A DNA stretch of 8,730 bases from Bacillota bacterium (GTDB taxonomy: Bacteria > Bacillota_E > Sulfobacillia > Sulfobacillales > Sulfobacillaceae), in NCBI GenBank assembly GCA_021802225.1, contig JAKAAS010000050.1, positions 1 through 8,730 of the forward strand. Direction: 5' to 3'. Below, piece by piece: positions 1-4,863 of this stretch. Positions within the stretch are counted from its first letter, which is position 1. Each line of letters begins with the position of its first letter. The notes under the pieces were generated by a model. The model ran no database searches. It was not told the origin of the DNA and saw only the letters and a program-made list of their open reading frames with translations. The position numbers and the translations under genes were made by a program.

Positions 1-207
1 GAGCCCGTTCAATTTCAAGGAGATGTCATAGGACGCGTTAGAAGCGGCGGCTATGGTTATTCTCTTCAGCAAAGCCTAGCGTATGCTTATCTGCCGCTGC
101 ACATCAAGGTGGGTGAGCGCGTTAGTGTCGAAGTGATGGGACAGTGGATCCCCGCGACCGTAATGAAAGAACCCATTATGGCACGCGCTCCCGGTCTGAC
201 TCAATAG
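1..207 (+). CDS. GcvT C-terminal domain protein, 3' end only (dimethylglycine/sarcosine oxidoreductase-like)
   Basis: Frame 1 is open from the window edge to a TAG at 205-207 and gives the last 68 residues of a protein whose start lies outside. The pattern GRVRSGGYGYSLQQ, then AYAYLP, then VGERVSVEVMGQWIPATV is the C-terminal beta-barrel of the aminomethyltransferase (GcvT) family. The same domain closes the dimethylglycine dehydrogenase and sarcosine dehydrogenase type of FAD enzymes. In that family it helps hold tetrahydrofolate, which accepts the one-carbon unit released from the substrate. The missing N-terminal part would tell a stand-alone glycine cleavage T protein from a large FAD oxidoreductase. 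I lean to the latter because an aldehyde dehydrogenase follows and no glycine cleavage H or P gene does. The 85-base gap to the next start is compatible with one transcript. The family call is firm; the substrate is not known. Confidence 0.8.
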   Translation, partial: EPVQFQGDVIGRVRSGGYGYSLQQSLAYAYLPLHIKVGERVSVEVMGQWIPATVMKEPIMARAPGLTQ

Positions 208-274
208 ACTATGATTAATGCGGAGGCTCGATAACAGGAGTCGACGCCCTTGCTTGAGGGCTGTCATTACACAA

Positions 275-285
275 AGAGGGGTGAT
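275..285 (+). promoter_or_regulatory. Ribosome binding site that fixes the aldehyde dehydrogenase start
   Basis: AGAGGGGTGAT lies 7 bases before the ATG at 293 and pairs well with the 16S rRNA 3' end. The in-frame ATG at 218 would add 25 residues rich in arginine and without family likeness, and the in-frame GTG at 281 sits inside this site. The ATG at 293 is therefore preferred. Confidence 0.75.
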
Positions 286-292
286 TGATCCG

Positions 293-1750
293 ATGGTTTC
301 CAGCGAACGTTCTGTATGGCAGGCTTGGATAAATGGACGGTGGACCGACAGTATCAGCGGACAAAAATTCAGCGTGGACGAACCAGCCACCGGGTTGCGC
401 CTAGCTGAGGTATCCAAACTTTCCTCAGAAGATGTGGACCAGGTCGTCGGCATCGCCAAACGCCAATTCGATAGTCAGCAGTGGAGTGGAATTTCCGCGA
501 CGGCTCGCGGAAAAGTCTTGTACCGTCTAGCCACTTTAATTCATGACAACGCAGATGTTTTGGCTCAATGGGAAACGCGGCAAGGCGGCAAAACTTTCCA
601 GGATTCTCTTGATGAAGTCCATACAGCAGCGGATTGCTTTGAGTATTATGCCGGTGCAGCGAATAAGATTTTCGGCCATACGATTCCTGTCTCCGCCAAG
701 GGTTTGGATTACACCCTTCGTGTTCCCGTAGGGGTGGTCGCCCTAATCGTTCCATGGAACTTTCCGTTTTTAATTACCGCATGGAAAGTCGCTCCAGCCT
801 TGGCGGCTGGCAACAGTGTCATTGTGAAGCCAGCCAGCTACACTCCCCTCACAGCTTTGGCACTGGGTGAATTAACAGCCGAAGCGGGAATTCCTGATGG
901 AATATTTAACGTGACTCCCGGCCCCGGCAGTGAAGTTGGGGAAGCCCTCGTATCCGACCCCAGGGTTGACAAGATTGCATTTACAGGCGAGACCACCACA
1001 GGCACTCGCATTTTGCAACTCGCAGCGCCTGGAATCAAGCGCGTGTCGTTGGAACTGGGGGGCAAATCTCCTACCATTGCGTTTAGCGGCATAGATATTG
1101 AGCGTTTTGCCAAACTTGCTGTGCAGTCTGCATACGGCAATGCTGGCCAAGACTGTTGCGCCCGGAGCCGGGTTCTCGTTGAGCGCAAAATTCTTGAACC
1201 GTTCACCGAAGCTTTTGTACGCAACGTGAAATCATTAAGCGTCGGAAACCCATTTGATCCTCACACGGCAGTCGGTCCTCTTGTTTCCCAGGCGCATCGC
1301 AACCGCGTTTCGCATTACATTGACCTAGGCCTGGAAGAAGGGGGCACACTGGCGATGGAGCCTGAAGACCGGACTGTGCCGGACCAAGGCTATTACCTCG
1401 CTCCCGTGGTATTTACCAACGTCAATTCACAAATGGCGATTGTCCGCGAGGAAATTTTTGGCCCTGTCAGCTCCATCCAGGCCTTTGATACGGAAGAGGA
1501 GGCCATCAGACTGGCCAATGACACGCCCTATGGTCTGGCTGGCTCCATATTCTCGAACTCTGTGGGCCAAGCTCTTAGAGTCGCAGCGGCTGTGCGTACT
1601 GGCGTCATGAGCGTCAACAGCATTAAAAGCGTCCACCTGGAGGCTCCATTCGGCGGCTTTAAGCAAAGTGGCCTAGGACGCGAACTAGGTATGGAAGCCT
1701 TCGATCACTACACGGAAACAAAGAACATCTTTGTTTCTCTAGACGATTGA
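293..1750 (+). CDS. NAD(P)-dependent aldehyde dehydrogenase, betaine/amino-aldehyde type
   Basis: This 485-residue protein has the usual length of the aldehyde dehydrogenase superfamily, which oxidises an aldehyde to its acid with NAD(P)+ in the cytoplasm. All key positions are present. They are PWNFP with the oxyanion Asn156, KPAS with the cofactor-binding Lys179, FTGET in the Rossmann fold, ELGGKSP with general base Glu254, GQDCCA with nucleophile Cys288, and EEIFGPV with ribose-binding Glu387. The spacing of 34 between Glu254 and Cys288 matches the family (268 and 302 in human ALDH2). The C-terminal PFGGFKQSGLGRELG and YTETKNIF stretches resemble betaine aldehyde and aminobutyraldehyde dehydrogenases. 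The partial gene upstream encodes a GcvT-domain enzyme, so a role in degrading a methylated amine or amino-aldehyde is a reasonable inference. The exact substrate cannot be read from the sequence. A hairpin begins about 30 bases after the stop. Confidence 0.93.
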   Translation: MVSSERSVWQAWINGRWTDSISGQKFSVDEPATGLRLAEVSKLSSEDVDQVVGIAKRQFDSQQWSGISATARGKVLYRLATLIHDNADVLAQWETRQGGKTFQDSLDEVHTAADCFEYYAGAANKIFGHTIPVSAKGLDYTLRVPVGVVALIVPWNFPFLITAWKVAPALAAGNSVIVKPASYTPLTALALGELTAEAGIPDGIFNVTPGPGSEVGEALVSDPRVDKIAFTGETTTGTRILQLAAPGIKRVSLELGGKSPTIAFSGIDIERFAKLAVQSAYGNAGQDCCARSRVLVERKILEPFTEAFVRNVKSLSVGNPFDPHTAVGPLVSQAHRNRVSHYIDLGLEEGGTLAMEPEDRTVPDQGYYLAPVVFTNVNSQMAIVREEIFGPVSSIQAFDTEEEAIRLANDTPYGLAGSIFSNSVGQALRVAAAVRTGVMSVNSIKSVHLEAPFGGFKQSGLGRELGMEAFDHYTETKNIFVSLDD

Positions 1751-1782
1751 CCACATTCTCCCGCTAGTAAACTTCCGCTAAG

Positions 1783-1827
1783 AGCAGTCAACTTGGGCAA
1801 CTGACCTAAGTTGACTGCTTTAAACAA
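1783..1827 (+). terminator. Hairpin after the aldehyde dehydrogenase, possible terminator
   Basis: AGCAGTCAACTT at 1783-1794 is perfectly complementary to AAGTTGACTGCT at 1808-1819. The loop is 13 bases, and GG/CC inside it can add two more pairs. It starts 32 bases after the stop codon and is followed by TTAAACAAAT, which is A+T rich but not a real T run. It may be a weak terminator or a hairpin that protects the mRNA end. The position fits termination, but the tail is poor. Confidence 0.45.
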
Positions 1828-1873
1828 ATCTCCCAAATGGGCCGTACCGCCCCAATCAATCGGCCCGGAAGCA

Positions 1874-2069
1874 TCAATGCGAATAACCGGATAGAGCGGG
1901 CCCACTGCTTTCGGGAAGAAAATCACAATCGACCTTGTCGCAATACGCCGAAGACCGCGCCAGCACATTTACATTGCCTTGAGGATGAACCGGTACCCCA
2001 AAGGACGGCGCGCCACCCCAAAACAAGTTGACCGCTATAAATAGCAGCGAGCCGTGATAACTTTTTCAT
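1874..2069 (-). pseudogene. Possible decayed secreted-protein gene fragment, unrecognised
   Basis: On the - strand an ATG at 2067-2069 opens a frame of 48 codons starting MKKLSRL. The neighbouring frame is also open, without an ATG of its own, from 2065 to a TGA at 1874-1876 (63 residues). That second frame reads like a signal peptide and mature start: SLLFIAVNLFWGG, then APSFGVPVHPQG, then a part with cysteines (AYCDKVDCDF). Removing one A from the run of five A at the ATG would join the ATG to this frame, giving MKSYHGSLLF. A third open frame continues beyond it to about 1770 (PLYPVIRIDASG, IDWGGTAHLGDLF). The simplest reading is a gene broken by frameshifts, but chance open frames are possible. 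I recognise no family, and the ribosome binding site is poor (AAAGGA only 2 bases from the ATG). Confidence 0.22.
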
Positions 2070-2125
2070 GGTCCTTTGTCTTGACACCCACCTTCCATTC
2101 CTGGCAAGGCCGGTCAAAAACTTTC

Positions 2126-2179
2126 AACCATAAAGAAACAGCGGAGTCCCCTGCGGGATTCCGCTGTTTCTTTATGGTT
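2126..2179. terminator. Strong bidirectional intrinsic terminator hairpin
   Basis: A 20-base arm (2126-2145, starting AACCATAAAG) is perfectly complementary to 2160-2179. Inside it TCCC at 2147-2150 pairs with GGGA at 2155-2158, and a G-T pair joins the two blocks. This leaves a CTGC tetraloop and a stem of about 25 pairs. The GC-rich core (CAGCGGA...TCCGCTG) is flanked by AAAGAAA on the left and TTTCTTT on the right, so either strand yields a GC stem followed by a U-rich tail. It lies between two convergent transcription units (aldehyde dehydrogenase + and MFS exporter -), where a two-way terminator is expected. It is far from both stops, 375 and 525 bases. Confidence 0.75.
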
Positions 2180-2194
2180 CAGGAGGGTAATACA

Positions 2195-2228
2195 GCATGC
2201 GTGCATGGGTCTGCCCGTGCGCGCATGC
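2195..2228 (+). repeat. Second strong hairpin with alternating purine-pyrimidine arms
   Basis: GCATGCGTGCATGGG at 2195-2209 faces CCCGTGCGCGCATGC at 2214-2228 across a TCTG tetraloop. All 15 positions pair, two of them as G-U in the + strand RNA (A-C mismatches on the - strand), so the + strand transcript is favoured. Both arms are runs of alternating purine and pyrimidine. AGGAGGG at 2181-2187 lies just before it and would serve an ATG at 2197 that opens only 15 codons (MRAWVCPCAHAISCS, stop at 2242-2244). No T run follows, so it is not an obvious terminator. Function unknown. Confidence 0.5.
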
Positions 2229-2291
2229 GATCAGTTGCTCGTGATTCTATTTTAACAACGTCACCGTTGGTCTGCTGGATCCGCGGCCGCC

Positions 2292-2402
2292 CATCACCCG
2301 CACAAGCGGGCGCTGATGCCGCCGGCGCACAAGCTGGTCGGCGTGACCTTTGGGCTGCTGACCCGAGGTCAACTTTATGATGGAAGGAGCTTCGGATCGT
2401 AA
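2292..2402 (+). pseudogene. IS110-family transposase remnant, C-terminal end only
   Basis: The frame ending at TAA 2400-2402 reads HHPHKRALMPPAHKL, then VGVTFGLLTRGQLYDG, then RSFGS. This follows the C-terminal signature of IS110/IS116-type transposases, in which a PHK-x-AL...A-x-KL stretch is followed by a hydrophobic run and G-x-x-YD. The catalytic DEDD/RuvC-like N-terminal part and the central part are absent. Upstream the same frame holds only low-complexity GSAAAHH residues and then the hairpin region. It is a short fossil and cannot be active. Members of this family lack classical terminal inverted repeats, so element ends cannot be placed. The call rests on about 30 residues of pattern match. 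Confidence 0.55.
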
Positions 2403-2704
2403 CACCGTGGCCCGGGAGGCCATGACCATTACCTCCCTGACAATAACTGGTTGTTGAAACCGGATAGAGTTCGCCCTTTCTTAGCGCCCGCAGATCTTTC
2501 CTCAGCCATACTGGTCCCCATCACGGTTCCGGCCAACTTAATCCCTATAAAAAGCGGACCGTCTGCCGACCATCCTCCAGTGGTCATAGCGCCAAACATA
2601 TGGAAAAAACATCTTCTTCCGTTATACGGACCTCTCAATCTCGATCCTGATTGTGGAGCAGGTGGAGTTTGTGTTGGCGGGATCCTCGAGGGGCTCATCC
2701 GGAG
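2403..2704. other. Gene-free spacer after the MFS exporter gene
   Basis: No convincing gene, RNA or terminator is seen here. The - strand frame of the MFS exporter stays open for about 90 more codons after its TAG (down to 2429), with an ATG at 2696-2698 six bases beyond that stop. There is no ribosome binding site or recognised domain. The + strand frame opposite is open as well and runs on into the antisense of the exporter. TGGCC...GGCCA around 2408-2422 is a small 5-bp stem. Confidence 0.4.
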
Positions 2705-4123
2705 CTATCGACCCCGGTACGAAAAAATTCCTGCCACCACCATGAGACCTATAGCGAGAGTGAAGGCTCTGTGGATTCCGTGGTTAAAGGCGATCATTAA
2801 AGGACCCTGCAGATTGGTCGTGCCGACGAAAATAGCATAGGCAACGTTCCGGGGAATTTTGGTGGCAGCGGCCAGCATCGCCAATGCGAAAGACAGCACC
2901 ATACCCACGTTGGTAAAGGTGCGCAGCATTCCGGAAGCGATACCGTAAGAACCAGGGGGAGATGCCTTCATGACGGCAGCATTGTTGGCCGGAAAGAACC
3001 CGTCATTGCCGATACCATTGACAATACTAATGCTCATAATCCACCAAAAGGGGCTGTCCAATCCCAAATGCGCATAGAGCAACATGGCAACCGCCTGGAT
3101 GCCCAATCCGATTGTGGCCGGGATGGCTGACCCAATTTTGTCCGACAGCCTCCCGGCGAACGGTCCCAAGATGCCTCCCACCAGATAGCCGGGCACGAGC
3201 AGCAAAGCGGCGTTAAGGGGTGTCAATTGCCGCAATCCTTGCAAGTACATGATCACCAGAAATAATACCGCAAAGTTCCCAACGGCCTGAAAGAAAGCCG
3301 CAAGCAGCGAGGCCGTCACCTCCCGGTTGTGAAAAAGCGCTAGGTGAATCATCGGTGCGGTTTGGCGGGCTTCCACGAGAACAAATACCCCTAAGGACAC
3401 GAGTCCGGCGAGACATTCCACCCCCATGCGGCCCGTAAAGGGTTGCGACGTCCACTGCACCATTGTCAACAGTATCAGGAAGAGACTCAGTCCCAGCAAG
3501 ATCATGCCCCACCAGTCGATCTGGCGACTTTGGCGTTCGCCGCGCTCCTGCAACACAAACCACGCCACCACGACAGCCGCTAGCCCAATCGGCACATTGA
3601 TCAGAAATATATCACGCCAGGAGAAGTACGTGGTAATAATGCCCCCTAGTAAAATACCTAAAATCGCGCCCAGGTTCCATCCTATGCTGGTAAGTCCATA
3701 TGCCTTCCCCCGTTGGGACGGGGGGAAGGTGTCCGCGATCACCGCACCGCAATTGGCGCTAATCAGAGCACCGCCAATACCCTGCAAAATACGAAACCCG
3801 ATGAGAGCATTTTCAGTGGAGGATATCCCGCATAGAAATGAACCGAGAACAAAGACGAGAAAACCTAGCTCGTACATGCGCACGCGGCCAAACATATCGC
3901 CCAGACGCCCCACTTGGGTGGCCAGCAGAGTGATCACCAGCAGATAGGCCATAATGACCCAGACCACGCCCGTGAGATTGGCATGCAGGGCCTTCATCAT
4001 CGTTGGCATCGCAAGAATCACAATGGTGGTATCCACCGCCGCCACCAGGACGCCGGTCACAATCACAGCCAGCGCCCAGCCCGCATGGGGTGCATGGGCC
4101 TTCAAGGTCTTGCGTGTCTCCAT
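2705..4123 (-). CDS. MFS multidrug exporter, DHA2 (14-helix) family
   Basis: This 472-residue membrane protein belongs to the major facilitator superfamily, DHA2 group (EmrB/QacA-like), whose members export drugs or other small molecules in exchange for protons. The DHA2 marks are visible: VDTTIVILAMP with Asp31 in helix 1 (motif D1), GRLGDMFGRVRMY at 72-84 (motif A), and GWNLGAILGILLGG at 148-161 (antiporter motif C) followed by WRDIFLINVPIG at 169-180. Fourteen hydrophobic segments can be counted, including the extra central pair around 204-224 and 234-251. The last one (about 452-468) ends just before a short basic tail, so the protein looks complete. AAGGAGG lies 7 bases before the ATG. 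The substrate cannot be told from sequence. No regulator gene is adjacent; the spacer upstream is long and full of hairpins. The gene faces the aldehyde dehydrogenase convergently. Confidence 0.92.
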   Translation of the reverse strand: METRKTLKAHAPHAGWALAVIVTGVLVAAVDTTIVILAMPTMMKALHANLTGVVWVIMAYLLVITLLATQVGRLGDMFGRVRMYELGFLVFVLGSFLCGISSTENALIGFRILQGIGGALISANCGAVIADTFPPSQRGKAYGLTSIGWNLGAILGILLGGIITTYFSWRDIFLINVPIGLAAVVVAWFVLQERGERQSRQIDWWGMILLGLSLFLILLTMVQWTSQPFTGRMGVECLAGLVSLGVFVLVEARQTAPMIHLALFHNREVTASLLAAFFQAVGNFAVLFLVIMYLQGLRQLTPLNAALLLVPGYLVGGILGPFAGRLSDKIGSAIPATIGLGIQAVAMLLYAHLGLDSPFWWIMSISIVNGIGNDGFFPANNAAVMKASPPGSYGIASGMLRTFTNVGMVLSFALAMLAAATKIPRNVAYAIFVGTTNLQGPLMIAFNHGIHRAFTLAIGLMVVAGIFSYRGR

Positions 4124-4130
4124 TTTCGGG

Positions 4131-4137
4131 CCTCCTT
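4131..4137 (-). promoter_or_regulatory. Ribosome binding site of the MFS exporter, overlapping an upstream stop codon
   Basis: On the - strand the bases read TATAAGGAGG, then CCCGAAA, then ATG. The consensus AAGGAGG sits 7 bases from the start. The TAA at 4136-4138 ends an upstream open frame, which would allow translational coupling if that frame is translated. Confidence 0.8.
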
Positions 4138-4434
4138 ATAATCCTTGATCTTTTATCTCCTCTGCGGGATCAGGTGCAGGATTCATGCAGTGGGTGCTGT
4201 ACCATTCTGCAAACCCCCATCGGGCTAAAAGAACTTTGGACCATGGAAAATCGTATCGGCGGCACGCCTCGCATGCGTACGGAGAAATCTCCGGTTCTTC
4301 TGGAAGACCGCGTGCCGCAGCCAACGGTGGAGGCTCCGGGCGCGATAAATCAGGGACTGCGTGGTCCCAGTGAGCACTTTCGGACCAGCGTGGATTACAA
4401 AAAAGGGCAACCTGTGATCACCCTCCTTGTGGAA

Positions 4435-4497
4435 AGTCGCACTTACTTGCGGGCGGATGCCTTCGCTACCAACCAGTGTCCTCATCTAAGTGCGACT
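4435..4497. repeat. Inverted repeat AGTCGCACTTA with imperfect extensions
   Basis: AGTCGCACTTA at 4435-4445 and TAAGTGCGACT at 4487-4497 are perfect complements around a 41-base spacer. The flanks continue the symmetry imperfectly: CCCTCCTTG at about 4421 faces CAAGGGAGGG at about 4502, which stretches the arms to roughly 27 bases (4419-4445 and 4487-4512). It may be an operator-like pair of sites, a large stem-loop or the scar of a mobile element. No tail of T residues follows on either strand. Confidence 0.5.
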
Positions 4498-4533
4498 CAC
4501 CCAAGGGAGGGAGTGTCAAGAGTTTTGTGTGCA

Positions 4534-4570
4534 CCGATTTAGGCTGGCTTTTCTAGCTAGCCTGAATCGG
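4534..4570 (+). repeat. 16-bp hairpin with TTTCT loop
   Basis: CCGATTTAGGCTGGCT at 4534-4549 pairs along its whole length with AGCTAGCCTGAATCGG at 4555-4570, with a 5-base loop. Two pairs are G-U on the + strand but A-C mismatches on the - strand, so the structure suits a + strand transcript. It overlaps the TAG of the uncertain 99-residue + strand frame. It is followed by GCGAGTGGGG, not T residues, so it is not a standard terminator. Confidence 0.5.
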
Positions 4571-4768
4571 GCGAGTGGGGTCCTCTGCGCGGCTATCACT
4601 AAAAGGGTTCCACAATACAGCATGAAAGTGAACGGGGCTCGTCGCAGGACCTGTGCACAATGTCTACAGACTCCATAACTACACGGACTCTGCTGTAAGT
4701 CAACATCTTTTGGACTAACTGGTCGGCGACCCAACGCAAGGTCGCACCCCCACAATACTCCGGATTCT

Positions 4769-4804
4769 GGTCGGTCACTCAATCATTCGGCGAGTGACAT
4801 GACC
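4769..4804 (-). repeat. Hairpin downstream of fhs (second)
   Basis: GTCACTC at 4774-4780 pairs with GAGTGAC at 4792-4798 across an 11-base loop. GGTC at 4769-4772 and GACC at 4801-4804 extend the stem past a small bulge. It lies 60-95 bases after the fhs stop and may belong to its mRNA 3' end. No U tail is seen. Confidence 0.4.
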
Positions 4805-4829
4805 ATGTAGCCAGCGCACCTGCGTGTTA

Positions 4830-4857
4830 TGGCGGCCATACCACTCGAATGCCGCCA
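4830..4857 (-). terminator. Hairpin directly after the fhs stop, weak terminator candidate
   Basis: TGGCGGC at 4830-4836 is the perfect complement of GCCGCCA at 4851-4857, with a 14-base loop. On the - strand it begins 6 bases after the fhs TAA. The stem is short but almost all G+C. The sequence that follows on the - strand (TAACACGCAGG) has no U run, so efficient intrinsic termination is doubtful. An mRNA end-stabilising hairpin is equally likely. Confidence 0.4.
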
Positions 4858-4863
4858 GAGAGG

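Larger units (their letters stand above)
4124..4863. other. 740-base spacer between fhs and the MFS exporter gene, with hairpins and ambiguous small frames
   Basis: No gene is certain here. On the - strand an open frame runs to a TAA at 4136-4138 that overlaps the exporter's ribosome binding site. Its only plausible start is a TTG at 4322-4324 (62 residues, with CEACRRYDFPW and four Trp). On the + strand an overlapping frame from an ATG at 4243 to a TAG at 4540-4542 gives 99 residues (starting MENRIGGTPRMR) and ends inside the 4534-4570 hairpin. Both have many codons starting with G, as coding frames do, but each is antisense to the other, so one may be the shadow. A good ribosome binding sequence (AAGGAGGGTGAT, - strand, near 4415-4426) sits upstream of a TTG in a third frame. 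Four inverted repeats are listed separately. I recognise none of the proteins, and no clear -35/-10 pair was found. Confidence 0.4.

Noticed and set aside
218..292. Longer start for the aldehyde dehydrogenase at the ATG at 218
   Set aside because: The 25 extra residues are arginine-rich and unlike the family, and a strong ribosome binding site serves the ATG at 293.
2081..2110. TTGACA at 2081-2086 as a promoter -35 box
   Set aside because: No -10 like sequence occurs 16-19 bases downstream.
2054..2380. Open frame of 108 codons on the + strand across both hairpins
   Set aside because: It runs through both hairpins and overlaps the transposase remnant in another frame; no ribosome binding site or family likeness.
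3426..3947. Open frame of 173 codons on the + strand inside the MFS exporter gene
   Set aside because: It is antisense to a gene with clear family motifs and has no domain of its own.
4511..4519. TTGACA on the - strand as a promoter for the exporter
   Set aside because: The bases 17 positions on are GTCGCA, not a -10 box, and the distance to the gene is almost 400 bases.
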